Numbered from the stretch's first letter, positions 1-9,855 are shown. The stretch: 64,000 nt of DNA from Paenactinomyces guangxiensis (GCF_016055185.1 NZ_JAECVR010000014.1:53774-117773); one strand, 5' to 3'. Program-made: numbers and translations. Notes: a model not told the origin generated them from the letters alone.

Positions 1-1965
1 TCTAACCTCCCCTTTGACGGCTGGAAACAGTCTTATGTGCGCAATGACGTGAAATATGAGCTGGACGGAATTTTAAAGTTTACCCCATTTTTTCTGATTG
101 CCAGTTTAAATGCAATTATTATCGGGGTCGCACTGGTGCTCAATATCTTTAAAATGATTGCTGATGAGAGGAAACAAGAACTTGGCATCTTGCGGGCAGT
201 GGGAATGAACCGTCAGGATTTGGCGCGGATTTTACGTTTGGAAGGAATGTTATATGCCATCGGGTCAAGCCTTGTTGGCGTTGCGGCAGGGGCGGGCTTG
301 GCTTATGCGGTTTTCTGGCGTTTAGCGGATATATTTAACCTCTCGTCTCAGTACTCAACCCAGGTTGTGGTCACGTACCACTTTTATATCGATGCAATCT
401 CTTTACTCGCAGGGCTTACGATTGGCATTTTGCTCATCTGCCTGTGTATGGAATGGGTTGCCCGGAGAGTGGCAAAAGTTGCGATCGTTGAATTGTTGAA
501 CGAACGGGATAGTGAAAAACAAGAAGCCGGACAGAAGAGAAAACAAACAGGTTTCAGGAGCCTGGCGGCACTTCTTACGGGACTTCTTTTTACAGCGCTT
601 GTTACCATTACGCCCCAGTATTGGTTTCAAAAGTGGCTGGCCCAGTATCAAGGAATAACCACTTTTGTTAATGTAGGATTAGGGATTGCGGCGATCGCTA
701 CATCTATCGCTTTTGCCATTCTGTGCCTGCCTTTTATCTACTTGGGAATTCAAAAGTTTTTTGCCTTTATGCCCCGAATGTACGGGGTGCTGGGAGTTGC
801 TTTTCGCTACCCGGAGTTGAATAAGAAACGGACGGGATTGCTCCTGTTTATGTTTACCATGGTGTTGTTTTTGACAGGCTTTTCGGGAATTATCAATGCA
901 ACGTTCGGTGCTGTTTTTGGCGGTTGGGATGGAAGGACTGCTACCGGAGGATATGATCTGACCGCCCGCACAAACCGGGTCCTGTCAACTGCCGAGTTGG
1001 AGCAGATGATTTACCGGTCCGCTTATATAGACCACAATCAGATTCAGTCTCTTGCCACGGTTGTCCAACTTCCTTTTAAAGACTATAATGACCGGTATGT
1101 GAATGGAATCGATGCCAGCTTTGCGCAAAATAACAGCTTGCAGCTGCAAAAAAGAGACCCTGCTTTTAGCGATGACCGGGCCGTTTGGAAAGAAGTTGCG
1201 CGCAACCCGGATGTGATGGTATTGGGGGAAGAGGAAGTCGACGGGAAGAGGTATCAAATTGGAGAATTCTTTCCCCTGCAACCGGGAGTGGAGAAAAAAA
1301 TTATCGGTATTTCCCGGCACCAAAAAGAAAGCTATGGATTTTATAATTTTTCTTCCATATGGATTAAACAGAGTGAAATGAAGACATTAGCCGGAGATTC
1401 GCGTCAATTGGAAAGTACTCTTTTGATACAGGTAAAAAACCCGAAACAACTGGGGCAGGTTGCCAAGTCGATCGAGAAAGCGTTCACTTTGCAGGGAATT
1501 TATCCTCTGCAAAATCCACAGCAATATTTTGTTGCCAATCAATCTTTCAGCCGTACGATCCTCTCTTTACTGGAAGGATTCAGTGCACTGGCTACGGTGG
1601 TTGGGATCGTGGGTCTAATGGTGGTAATGTTTCGCGCGGTTCGTGAACGGCGCCAGCAGATGGGAATGATGAGAGCAATTGGAATGGGAAAAGGGTTTAT
1701 ATTCTGGAGTATCCTGATCGAGGGGGCAGTCATTGCCATTACAGGAATCCTTTTAGGGGTTGGTCTGGGGTGTTTTGTGGGATTGTTAATCATCAACGCT
1801 GTTTTTAGTGAGGGTACTCCTGATACAATTACCGTGATCTTTCCGTATGGAAAAATACTGATGTACTTTGTGGGAGCATTGCTGTTCACTCTGATTTGTT
1901 CTTCCATTCCTGCACGCCAGACATTCCAACTGTCTCCGGTGGAAGCGACCCGGTATGTAAGTTGA
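1..1965 (+). CDS. FtsX-like ABC transporter permease, 5' end outside window
   Basis: The reading frame is open to the first base of the window, so the N-terminus is missing; a GTG at 37 is internal. About 654 residues are visible. They begin in a membrane segment followed by the FtsX signature region (DERKQELGILRAVGMNRQDL), then helices, a soluble segment of roughly 200 residues with no membrane character, and a second FtsX block (RERRQQMGMMRAIGMGKGFI) with three C-terminal helices. Two FtsX blocks are typical of large MacB/BceB-like or lipoprotein-release permeases that partner an ATPase, presumably encoded to the left. A terminator follows, so the downstream two-component system is probably transcribed separately. 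Substrate unknown. Confidence 0.85.
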   Translation, partial: SNLPFDGWKQSYVRNDVKYELDGILKFTPFFLIASLNAIIIGVALVLNIFKMIADERKQELGILRAVGMNRQDLARILRLEGMLYAIGSSLVGVAAGAGLAYAVFWRLADIFNLSSQYSTQVVVTYHFYIDAISLLAGLTIGILLICLCMEWVARRVAKVAIVELLNERDSEKQEAGQKRKQTGFRSLAALLTGLLFTALVTITPQYWFQKWLAQYQGITTFVNVGLGIAAIATSIAFAILCLPFIYLGIQKFFAFMPRMYGVLGVAFRYPELNKKRTGLLLFMFTMVLFLTGFSGIINATFGAVFGGWDGRTATGGYDLTARTNRVLSTAELEQMIYRSAYIDHNQIQSLATVVQLPFKDYNDRYVNGIDASFAQNNSLQLQKRDPAFSDDRAVWKEVARNPDVMVLGEEEVDGKRYQIGEFFPLQPGVEKKIIGISRHQKESYGFYNFSSIWIKQSEMKTLAGDSRQLESTLLIQVKNPKQLGQVAKSIEKAFTLQGIYPLQNPQQYFVANQSFSRTILSLLEGFSALATVVGIVGLMVVMFRAVRERRQQMGMMRAIGMGKGFIFWSILIEGAVIAITGILLGVGLGCFVGLLIINAVFSEGTPDTITVIFPYGKILMYFVGALLFTLICSSIPARQTFQLSPVEATRYVS

Positions 1966-1979
1966 TTTGCTGTGATTAA

Positions 1980-2005
1980 GGGAGAAAAGAAACTTGTTTT
2001 CTCCC
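1980..2005 (+). terminator. Rho-independent terminator after the FtsX permease
   Basis: A 9-bp stem (GGGAGAAAA / TTTTCTCCC) with an 8-base loop is followed by C, G and a run of six T. It lies 15 bases after the permease stop and before the response-regulator RBS. Confidence 0.8.
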
Positions 2006-2046
2006 CGTTTTTTCATTTTATTTGCTGGTGAAAGGGAGGGGATGCA

Positions 2047-2748
2047 ATGAAAAAACGAATCCTGATTGTAGATGACGAAGAAAAAATTGTTTCCACCATT
2101 TGCGATACACTGGCGCAAGAAGATTTCGAACCGCTTCCGGAGCTGAACGGAGAAAACGCCATTCACCGTTTAAAGAGCGGGGAGAAGATTCATCTGGTTC
2201 TGCTTGACTGGATGATGCCGGGTATAAGCGGATTGGAAGTATGCAAGCAGATCCGCTCCTTTTCCGATGTTCCGATCATATTTTTAACCGCAAAATCGGA
2301 TGAGTATGATAAATTGCTCGGCCTGGAGCTGGGGGCTGATGATTATATTACCAAACCCTTTTCCATGAGGGAACTGGTCACGCGAATCCGGGTTGTGTTG
2401 CGGAGGTTTCCGGTTTCGTCGGTGAACGGGGCGGCGGACGAGGAACGAATCGTATATAAGGATTTAATCGTCGATCCGGCGCAATATAAGGTGTGGCTGC
2501 AAGGAAATGAGGTGGTTTGTACCCACACCGAATTTAAAATATTAAGCACGCTCGCCGCCCACCCCGGACGGGTCTACAGCCGTTCACAATTGCTTGAAAT
2601 TGCCCTTGGTGAGGAATACATCGGCTATGAACGCTCCATTGACACACATATCCACAACCTGCGCAAGAAAATGAAAGCCGCTTGTCCCCTGTTTGCAGGG
2701 ATTCGCACCGTGTTTGGCGTGGGCTATACACTGGGGGATGCATCGTGA
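2047..2748 (+). CDS. OmpR/PhoB-family response regulator
   Basis: DNA-binding response regulator of 233 residues. The receiver domain (about 1-118) has the acidic pair D9/D10, the phospho-acceptor D54 in LLDWMMP and the conserved Lys in TKPF. The C-terminal winged helix (about 130-230) carries the usual ERSIDTHIHNLRKKM recognition region. The RBS (GGGAGGGG) lies 7-8 bases before ATG. The stop codon overlaps the GTG start of the histidine kinase (GTGA), indicating translational coupling. The proximity of the upstream FtsX permease suggests this pair may regulate or sense flux through it, as in Bce-type modules; that link is inference. Confidence 0.93.
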   Translation: MKKRILIVDDEEKIVSTICDTLAQEDFEPLPELNGENAIHRLKSGEKIHLVLLDWMMPGISGLEVCKQIRSFSDVPIIFLTAKSDEYDKLLGLELGADDYITKPFSMRELVTRIRVVLRRFPVSSVNGAADEERIVYKDLIVDPAQYKVWLQGNEVVCTHTEFKILSTLAAHPGRVYSRSQLLEIALGEEYIGYERSIDTHIHNLRKKMKAACPLFAGIRTVFGVGYTLGDAS

Positions 2749-3770
2749 AGCGAATCCGGCGAAGTCCGTCTCTTATCTTATCTCTGGCTTTGCTCCCGGG
2801 AATGGGATTGGCGTTTCTATTGGGTGAAAACTGGAGATTATCCGTTATAGAGGGAGGCTTTCCTTTCATATGGTGGTCGCTGCTTCTGCTGCTGTTGCTA
2901 TTTGGCCTGGGACTCATTTTTTGGGTGGAACGGGAGCAAAAGAGACGATTATCCGCCTTGATACAAATGGCGGAACAGATGGTTCCTTCAGCTGAAGAAG
3001 AAAAAGAGAACCCCGATGACGATGAGATCGGGAGACTGGCCCGATTGATCAGCCGTTTAGAATCCCGTCTTACCAGAGAGGAGCAATTTAGAAATCAACT
3101 TATTGCGGATGCCGCCCATGAACTGCGGACACCGATCACCATCTTGCGCGGGCAGCTGGAATCTTTTTCTGCGAAAGAGCAAGTACATCCGGCACAGCTG
3201 CTGCCGCTGGTAGACGAAACCATGCGCATGTCAAGGCTGATTCAGGATTTGCAACAGTTAAGCCTGGCAGAAGCACGGAAACTCAGCTTACATAAAAGCT
3301 GGCTTCAGCTCCCTTTATGGTTGAATGAAATATTTGAAGTGCTGAAAACAGAAGCTGAAGAGAAGCAAATTGCACTGGAAATAACACAAACAGCCAATGG
3401 TGAAGTGTACTGGGATTCTTCCCGCATGAAGCAGGTTTTGCTCAATTTGATCGGAAACGCTCTTCAATACACGCCCCGAAACGGGAAGGTTTTAATCTCT
3501 GCTCAAGAGTATGCAGGAAAGATTGAAATCAAAATCCGAGATAACGGACCCGGAATTCCCCCCGAAAAGCTGCCATATATTTTTCAGCGCTTTTACCGTG
3601 TGGAGGGGTCGCGCAATCGCTTGTCCGGCGGTAGCGGACTCGGGCTGGCGATTGCCAAAGAATTTGTCGAAATCCATGAGGGAAAGATCCGGGTGGAAAG
3701 CGAACTGGGGGAGGGAACCACCTTTACGCTTGAAGTACCGGTTTTTCCCGAAACGGATTCATTGAGGTGA
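2745..3770 (+). CDS. Sensor histidine kinase with minimal extracytoplasmic loop
   Basis: Kinase of 341 residues when started at GTG 2745, which overlaps the regulator stop and has GGGGG upstream; an in-frame start farther left would run deep into the regulator. Two helices near residues 9-24 and 39-63 are separated by only about 15 residues, an architecture often called intramembrane-sensing. A short linker leads to the HisKA H-box (AHELRTPI, His125) and a HATPase domain with N (NLIGNALQY), G1 (DNGPGIP) and G2 (GGSGLGLAI) boxes. There is no PAS or large sensor domain, so stimulus detection may depend on a membrane partner such as the neighbouring permease. Confidence 0.92.
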   Translation: MKRIRRSPSLILSLALLPGMGLAFLLGENWRLSVIEGGFPFIWWSLLLLLLLFGLGLIFWVEREQKRRLSALIQMAEQMVPSAEEEKENPDDDEIGRLARLISRLESRLTREEQFRNQLIADAAHELRTPITILRGQLESFSAKEQVHPAQLLPLVDETMRMSRLIQDLQQLSLAEARKLSLHKSWLQLPLWLNEIFEVLKTEAEEKQIALEITQTANGEVYWDSSRMKQVLLNLIGNALQYTPRNGKVLISAQEYAGKIEIKIRDNGPGIPPEKLPYIFQRFYRVEGSRNRLSGGSGLGLAIAKEFVEIHEGKIRVESELGEGTTFTLEVPVFPETDSLR

Positions 3771-3864
3771 ACCCATGATGGATCGTCATGCATGATCATT
3801 CACCTGGGAAAGATAAAATAGAAGAGGTTATGTCAAAAATGCACCCTCTGGGCCAAGCAAAGAA

Positions 3865-3894
3865 AATGACTCAGGTTTCAATTCCTGAGTCATT
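3865..3894. terminator. Bidirectional terminator between kinase and minus-strand gene
   Basis: An 11-bp perfect stem (AATGACTCAGG / CCTGAGTCATT) with an 8-base loop has A-rich sequence on the left and TCTTTAT on the right. It can serve the kinase on + and the broken gene at 3910-4666 on -. Confidence 0.8.
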
Positions 3895-3909
3895 CTTTAT
3901 GGATGTCGG

Positions 3910-4666
3910 CTAATTATCAAACCAAAAAACGATTCGAACATCACTAAGATCACCGCTATCAGATAGCTCTGTTAACTTTTTCATAGCGTATATAAAATTA
4001 GAGCATTTGCTAGCATGAGACTCCATCCAAGTCATTTCAACGGAATATTCTACTTCTGGATTACGTTCGGTTTTTCCGTCCAAAATATCATTCATTTGAT
4101 CCATTGACAAAAGGACATCATTATGGACGCCTTCAACCCACCGATAGAAATAAGAAGGGATCAAGCAGCCGGATTCTCTTAAATCACGGTAAGTATCTTC
4201 ACACACCACCCCTTTGTGAATGACTTCTTTATCCCATTCAAACTCCAATAGTTCCTTTAGAGTAAACCAGGATGCACTATGGACTTCACCTTCACAACAT
4301 TCATCTTTAAAAGTTTGATACTCCTCTCTAATTAAGGAACTTACATCACTTGGAAGACCTCTTGGGTAATCAATTGGCTCAATTCCAGCCTCATTTCTAA
4401 CATCGGCCAATACAGCAAACACAGAGTAGCTTCTATTATTAAAAGCCCAATAAAGAGCCTTCCTTTGCTTCTTTCAACCGTTCTTCATAGTATGCTCTGT
4501 AGTCATATGTTTTACCCTCAGATTCTTTTAATTTCTTCTCATAATAATTTACCTCTTCCTGAATAACTCTTTTTACTGCTTCCCATTCTCCAGATTTATT
4601 TATTTTTTCTACACAGAGATGAATATCTGCACCCACTTTGACCACTCCTGTGTTGTTGTTAGTCAA
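3910..4666 (-). pseudogene. Uncharacterised protein gene split by a one-base frameshift
   Basis: Two abutting minus-strand frames form one protein of about 250 residues. The first (4666 to 4439, ATG) starts with GVVKVGADIHLCVEKINKSG and ends GSLLGF at a TAA. Dropping one T from the TTTT run at about 4436-4439 lets the frame continue as F-N-N-R-S-Y-S-V-F-A-V-L-A-D-V-R-N into the second frame, which stops at 3910. I recall the combined pattern (ADIHL near the N-terminus, then RxYxxFAxLADVRN and a PRGLPxDVS segment) from small uncharacterised proteins found in phages and bacterial genomes; no function is known to me. Natural decay, programmed slippage or a sequencing error in the homopolymer could each explain the break. 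Confidence 0.7.
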
Positions 4667-4886
4667 CGAAGAAATCGAGGCATGATGTGGTTCTACTTGA
4701 AATACAGTTTGCTAATTTAAGCATATCATTCTATTCTATTTAAAAAGTGAAATGAATTTACTAACTATTTATTATGTTGTCAAAGGCAGGTATTTCACTG
4801 AGCATTAGTAGTATTTCATTCTCTTAAAATGTGTTCAAAAAACCGATCTAAATGAGGGTCACCAGTAAAACAGGAGGAAACTAAAG

Positions 4887-4994
4887 ATGCTCTTCAATTT
4901 AGGATTGGTATTTGGCTCTCCAAGAAAACAGCTCTACTCAAATAAGACTGTCGGATGTTATCTGATTGAGGGTAGAGGAAGGGGACTGATGTAG
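4887..4994 (+). pseudogene. Possible N-terminal fragment of a small HTH (XRE-type) regulator
   Basis: A strong RBS (CAGGAGG) sits before an ATG opening a 35-codon frame that begins MLFNLGLVFGSPRK. From memory this start resembles short Bacillales phage/ICE XRE regulators, which continue into a helix-turn-helix. Here the resemblance stops after about 15 residues and the frame ends at TAG, so it looks like a severed gene start. It lies between the frameshifted gene and the group II intron. The rest of 4667-5091 shows no other gene. Confidence 0.3.
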
Positions 4995-5091
4995 CCGCGA
5001 TTTCTAATAATTGCAGACTATCTCTTTTTCTTTACTAATTCTCCCTCTTATTTCATGTTGTTTTTTAATAGTATAATTCCCAACATGGGAT

Positions 5092-5166
5092 GTCGGGTAG
5101 GGCAGGCTCCTTTCGAAGCCGTTCCCCCCTAAGAACCGTGCATACGAGTTTCCCCGTACACGGCTC
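5092..5166 (-). ncRNA. Group II intron domains V and VI
   Basis: Read on the minus strand, 5166-5133 is a 34-nt hairpin starting GAGCCGTG and ending CACGGTTC, the canonical length and ends of domain V. It is followed by a GC-rich domain VI stem over about 5130-5094 ending near CCCGACAT. This is the best-preserved part of the intron RNA. Confidence 0.8.
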
Positions 5167-5174
5167 AAGCCTCT

Positions 5175-6841
5175 TCAAACGCCCCGTGAGGGACGCGGTT
5201 TTTCAACGGTTAATCCTAAGCTGTGGACTTGGCTGTGACAATTTGGATGCAGAAGAACGCGGTTCTCTTGCAAGTCGGAACCACCTAGAGATCGCCAGAC
5301 AATGTGATGGCTGTGCCATCCCGTAAGTTTGGTGATCTTTTGTTTACAAACAGGGCAAATGCCCTTTTGTTCTTTCCAAAGTTGCAGAAGTTGGTGTTTT
5401 CCTTTGAGGTTGTCCACCATCTTAATGCCGAGACGCTTCTCAAAGTATAGTTCCCACACCGGATCAAAAGGATTGGCTTCAGCTTTCACCTTAACATGCC
5501 GTTGAATAGGAAAGCGTGATGCGCGGAGCAGTATCATTTCTTTTCTGTTGTCTTCACCGAAGAACACCCAGTGGTTTCCACCGATGGTTTTAAAATATTT
5601 CTTTTTAATCCATTGCATTGGTTTATTTGGATGTCTGCGCTTTGCCCATCTTAGCAGGGAGTGAAGCATTTCATGATCGATGCGTGCGAATGTGCTTTTG
5701 CTTGCAATATGTTGATGGTATTGTGTCCATCCACGAATTACCGGATTTAATAGTCCAATGAGTATCCCGGCTTTTGTTGTCTTGTTTTCCTTAATGATCG
5801 CTCGGACTTTTTCTAAGAATGCTTTAACATTCTTCTTGGATGGTTTGATGAGAAATTTCCCATTGTATTTACACACGTTTTGACCAAGAAAATCGAACCC
5901 ATCTTCGATGTGAGTGATTTGTGTTTTCTCTTGTGAGAGTCTCAGTCCCCGTTCTTTAAGGAATCCTTCGATAAGTGGCTTTACTTCATTTTCTAGGATT
6001 TCTCTTGTGCTTCCGGTGATGACAAAGTCATCAGCGTATCTTATTAGATTTACCTTTGCTCTCTTTGTCACAGGAAACCTATCTCTTAGTCGCTTCTCTA
6101 ATCCATCCAGTGTCATGTTTGCAAGCACAGGAGAGATAATTCCGCCTTGCGGCGTGCCAGCTTCCGTGGGATGGTATATCTGTTGATTCAAGTATCCAGA
6201 TTTCAACCACTTATATAAAATCTTTTTATTCATAGGAATGTTCCGCAATAACCATTCGTGGCTGATCTGGTCGAAGCAGGATTGTATATCTGCTTCTAGA
6301 ATCCATTGGCCATTTGATTTTCTAGCAAGTGCTATGTAGCACTGTTGGATCGCGTCGGCTGTTGATCTTTCTCTCCTAAAACCGTATGAATTTGGATCTC
6401 CTGTAGTCTCGGCAATTGGTTCCAACGTAAGTAGATAGAGCGCCTGCATGGCGCGATCTCTCATCGTCGGAATACCGAGGGGACGCTTCTTCCCATTTTT
6501 CTTCGGAATGTATATCCGTCGAAGCGGTTTGGGTTTGTAACCACGTTGCCGAAGACATTTCACTGCTTCTGCTTTCTTTGCAGGTGTTCCCATATTTCAT
6601 TGTCTACGCCAGGTGTCCGTTTGCCTTGGTTTTCCGTCACTCGCCGGACGGCAAGTGCCTTACCGCTGAATGAGTGGGTTAACAGACGTTGCAAAGATTT
6701 TACCTTGCCCCATCTGCCTTCCTGAGTTGCCTTCACGATACGCGCTTGGAGCCGACGCACGTTGCGGTAGACCTTTTGCCATTCGATGGCATGCCAGTCC
6801 ACTTCGTGGGAAGCCGCACCAGTAACTTTAGTTACTGTCAT
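5175..6841 (-). pseudogene. ltrA: Group II intron reverse transcriptase/maturase, frameshifted
   Basis: Multifunctional intron protein of about 555 residues. The start is ATG at 6841 (MTVTKVTG), with AAGGAGG 8 bases upstream. The first frame holds the N-terminal region (WHAIEWQKVYRNV, then TPGVDNEIW). Near 6590 a single missing base shifts the frame, and the protein resumes as TPAKKAEAVKCLRQRGYKP. The second frame contains the RT core (RPLGIPTMRDR, YADD catalytic motif in IRYADDFVITG, TPQGGIISP), the maturase region and a C-terminal HNH endonuclease (CPVCKQ, HSHHIVWRSLGG, HPNCHSQVH). Family members are single-frame, so this copy should be inactive unless the shift is a sequencing error. Confidence 0.88.
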
Positions 6842-6854
6842 CTGCCTTGCCTCC

Positions 6855-7058
6855 TTAAATGAATATCCCTCCATACGCCGCATACACACGACCGAAGGAA
6901 GGAAATGATTGAAAGGTTGCGATGATTCCATAAAGAAATAGCGAGAACCCTCCTACAGTTCCCAAATACCAAGGCTGTTCTTCTCGTATCTAAAGCCAGA
7001 CGAGATATCCTCCACCAATTTCAGCGATACTAGCGAGTAAAAACCAAATAAGTACCAT
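6855..7058 (-). pseudogene. ynfA: YnfA/UPF0060 small membrane protein, broken
   Basis: ATG at 7058 follows AGGAG. The frame reads MVLIWFLLASIAEIGGGYLVWL, then TAG (6992-6990) where the family has Trp, then IREEQPW..., and [13 protein letters not shown] before a TAA at 6855. YnfA proteins are about 108 residues with four helices. Here the gene carries a nonsense codon at position 23 and its last third is replaced by the group II intron remnant. It sits 42 bases downstream of the methyltransferase stop at the tail of the cadmium operon. YnfA homologues are small multidrug-resistance-like or metal-associated membrane proteins of unsettled role. Confidence 0.85.
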
Positions 7059-7100
7059 GATGAAAACTCCTTCGAGTCTGAGAACAAACTGCTTTAGACA

Positions 7101-7733
7101 TTACTCATTGTTCATGGCCTTTTTCCGAAGTAGAATTTTTCTGTACATCCCGTCAAATAGAACAGGTAAATCTGCTTCAACCGAAACGCTGTTCCGATAA
7201 GGCATGACTATGTTTTCAAACCGTCGGCCAATGTCAGTCCCAAGCACAGCCACGATCGGCCGAATCATTCGTTTGAAAATCGATAACTTCTGATTTGATG
7301 GGACAAACTTATCGAATATGATGATTTGCCCACCCTGACGGGTCACACGGATTATTTCCCCAAAACAGCGATTCGGATCGGGAACCACCGACAGAATGAG
7401 GTTGGCAATGACCGTATCAAAAGAGTTTGAGGGAAAAGCCAGGCTTTGCGCGTCCATCTCCAAAAAAGTGATGTTGGACGAACGATATTTCTGCCTGGCT
7501 TTGTTCAGCATATCCGCTGACAAGTCTATGGCGGTAATATCCATATCATGATGGATAAGAAACGAAAGGTCTGCTCCTGTTCCCGCTCCGACCAAAAGAG
7601 TTTTTTGACCTGACGTAAATTCAATATTCTCAAATACCTTTCTCCTAGCGACCAAAAAAATACCGGAATTAAAAAACAAGTCATACAGGGGCGACCAAAG
7701 CTTATAGACTACTTTATTCCAGCGGTTATCCAA
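7101..7733 (-). CDS. Class I SAM-dependent methyltransferase in the cadmium operon
   Basis: Protein of 210 residues with the Rossmann SAM-binding motif [14 protein letters not shown] (about 45-58), acidic residue AIDLSADML ending beta-2, and motif [14 protein letters not shown]. It resembles the UbiE/PE N-methyltransferase-like group (Methyltransf_11 fold). A TTG start at 7733 overlaps the cadA stop by 8 bases, with GAGGG upstream, so it is almost certainly co-translated with cadA. A similar methyltransferase often accompanies metal-resistance genes in Firmicutes as I recall, but its substrate is not evident here. Downstream lies broken ynfA. Confidence 0.85.
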   Translation of the reverse strand: MDNRWNKVVYKLWSPLYDLFFNSGIFLVARRKVFENIEFTSGQKTLLVGAGTGADLSFLIHHDMDITAIDLSADMLNKARQKYRSSNITFLEMDAQSLAFPSNSFDTVIANLILSVVPDPNRCFGEIIRVTRQGGQIIIFDKFVPSNQKLSIFKRMIRPIVAVLGTDIGRRFENIVMPYRNSVSVEADLPVLFDGMYRKILLRKKAMNNE

Positions 7734-9855
7734 TGTCGTCCCTCGTTTTTAACAGACGCAACCCATTCAACGTAACGATGAGTGTCGCCCCCATATCGGC
7801 AAAGACAGCCATCCATAGGGTGAGCCACCCTGGTATGATGAGTAACAATGCCAAAGCTTTAATCGCTAAGGAGAACGTAATATTTTGTTTAATAATCCGT
7901 AACGCTTGACGGCTTAATCGGATGGTAAATGGCAGTTTTTTCAGATCGTCTGCCATGAGTGCAATATCCGCCGTTTCGAGCGCCGTATCCGTTCCGGCTC
8001 CACCCATCGCAATCCCAACTGTGGAAGCAGCCAACGCCGGAGCATCGTTCACACCATCTCCCACCATCGCCACTTTGGAACCATCGGACCGGAGTTGCTT
8101 AATAAACTCCAATTTGTCTTGAGGCAACAGTTCTGCTTGAACTTCTCCAACTCCTAATTGTTTGCCGATGGCTTCAGCAGTGGCCCGGTTATCCCCGGTC
8201 AACATAACTGTCTTCTTAATCCCTAGCTCATGCAACCGCTGGATCACTCCTTTACTGCTTTCTCTTACTTCATCCGCTACGGCAATGAGAGCCGCCATTT
8301 CGATCTCGGTTCCCAACACCATCACGGTTTTGCCTTGTTGTTGAAGATCAAGGATTTGTTTCCTCGTTTTATCTGGAATGCCGTCTGGTAATAGTTCATC
8401 AAATAAGCCAGGACTACCAATGTAATAAAGCACACCGTTGACCTTCGCTTGTACCCCTTTTCCTGTGAGTGAAGAGAAATCTTCTACTTGTTGGATTGAA
8501 ACCGCTTCTTCCTCTGCTTTTCGCAGAATAGCTGAAGCCAACGGATGCTGCGAGTTCTTCTCAATTGATACCGCAATACTTAAAAATTCTTTTTCTTTGT
8601 TGGGTATGAGTGAAATAAAGTCTGTTACCACAGGAACTCCGCGTGTTAAAGTCCCTGTTTTATCAAAGGCAATAGTAGAAAGGGCTCCGGCTTCCTCTAA
8701 GTGAATCCCGCCTTTGACAAGAACCCCATTTCGTGCAGCATTTCCGATGGCCGTCACAATGGATACTGGTGTTGAAACAACCAATGCGCACGGACAACCA
8801 ACGACGAGGAGAGCCAATCCACGATAGATCCAATCGCCCCAATCCGCTTGGAATAAGAGCGGCGGAATCATGGCAATCAAGAAGCCCGCAATCAGAATGG
8901 CAGGGGTATAAATTTTCGCGAAACGATCAACAAATGCTTGAGAAGGTGCTCGTTCTGCCTGAGCTTCTTCGACCAAATGAATAATCTTGGAAATCGTTGT
9001 ATCTTCTACTCTTTTGGTTACTTTGACTTCCAGCAGCCCTTCCTCGTTTAATGTCCCGGCATACACTTCATCGTCAATGCTTTTTTCCACCGGGATCGAT
9101 TCACCTGTAATCGGAGCCTGATTATTCGAGGAGCTTCCTTTAACCACCACTCCATCCATAGCCAGCTTTTGCCCTGGCTTCACGATCATAATGTCCCCGA
9201 TCTGGATCTCATCGACCGGAACGATGATCTCTTCGTCCCCACGCCGGATCAGGGCCTGTTTTGGGGCAATATCCATGAGAGCGCGAATGGATTGACGGGC
9301 TTTATCCATTGAGTAAGTCTCCAATGCCTCACTGATAGCAAAGAGAATGACTACCGTTGCACCTTCTCCCCACTCACCAATGGCCGCCGCACCTAAAATG
9401 GCAATCGTCATCAGGGTATACATATCAAATTGGAGTCGTGTTAGATTAAGTAATCCTTTTCGGAATAAAGCGTATCCGCCAATCAACATGGAAAGGAGAT
9501 AGGAAATTACAGAAGGAATACTTTTTTCTTCATAAGATTCACCCATAAACCAACCGAGAAGGAGAAATACCAGAGAAACGCCAACTTGAATGGTTTCTCG
9601 CCGCTTCCAAAACGGCTCTCTTTCCATCCGTATTTCCTGGTTTTCCGGATAAATCTTCAGATTCTCAAATGCACCGGCATTCTCCAGATCTTGTATGGAA
9701 GGCTCCCCATATACTGTGATTTTAGAGGCTCCAAAGTTTACCTGGGCATCCTTTACACCAGGGAGTTTTTTTATATTTTCTTCAAATTGAGCCGCGCAAC
9801 TGGCACAGGTAAACCCTTGGACGCGGAACACTTTTTTATCTTTCACTTGTTCCAT
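7726..9855 (-). CDS. cadA: Cadmium/zinc-translocating P1B-type ATPase
   Basis: Heavy-metal efflux pump of 709 residues. An N-terminal metal-binding domain carries GFTCASC (residues about 14-20), followed by eight predicted helices. Key motifs are TGES in the actuator domain, CPCALV in the metal-binding helix, the phosphorylated Asp in DKTGT, the HP motif (SQHPLA) and [11 protein letters not shown]. The CPC motif together with association with cadC points to Cd/Zn/Pb rather than Cu. Its start overlaps the end of cadC by 20 bases and it overlaps the methyltransferase at the other end, a tightly coupled operon controlled from the promoter at 10257-10285. Confidence 0.96.
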   Translation of the reverse strand: MEQVKDKKVFRVQGFTCASCAAQFEENIKKLPGVKDAQVNFGASKITVYGEPSIQDLENAGAFENLKIYPENQEIRMEREPFWKRRETIQVGVSLVFLLLGWFMGESYEEKSIPSVISYLLSMLIGGYALFRKGLLNLTRLQFDMYTLMTIAILGAAAIGEWGEGATVVILFAISEALETYSMDKARQSIRALMDIAPKQALIRRGDEEIIVPVDEIQIGDIMIVKPGQKLAMDGVVVKGSSSNNQAPITGESIPVEKSIDDEVYAGTLNEEGLLEVKVTKRVEDTTISKIIHLVEEAQAERAPSQAFVDRFAKIYTPAILIAGFLIAMIPPLLFQADWGDWIYRGLALLVVGCPCALVVSTPVSIVTAIGNAARNGVLVKGGIHLEEAGALSTIAFDKTGTLTRGVPVVTDFISLIPNKEKEFLSIAVSIEKNSQHPLASAILRKAEEEAVSIQQVEDFSSLTGKGVQAKVNGVLYYIGSPGLFDELLPDGIPDKTRKQILDLQQQGKTVMVLGTEIEMAALIAVADEVRESSKGVIQRLHELGIKKTVMLTGDNRATAEAIGKQLGVGEVQAELLPQDKLEFIKQLRSDGSKVAMVGDGVNDAPALAASTVGIAMGGAGTDTALETADIALMADDLKKLPFTIRLSRQALRIIKQNITFSLAIKALALLLIIPGWLTLWMAVFADMGATLIVTLNGLRLLKTRDDIG

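Larger units (their letters stand above)
5092..6850 (-). mobile_element. Group II intron remnant: 3' RNA domains and encoded protein, 5' RNA missing
   Basis: The 3' part is intact in outline: a domain V hairpin, domain VI, and a 3' end close to 5090-5094. The encoded reverse transcriptase occupies the expected domain IV position. Only about 10 bases separate its start codon from ynfA-coding sequence, so the several hundred bases of RNA domains I-III that should precede it are absent, and no GTGYG-type 5' splice end is seen at the junction. The copy is therefore 5'-truncated and should not splice. Left boundary approximate. Confidence 0.75.

Noticed and set aside
6842..6931. A longer N-terminus for the intron reverse transcriptase
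   Set aside because: The added residues are an out-of-frame reading of ynfA; ATG 6841 has a well-placed AAGGAGG.
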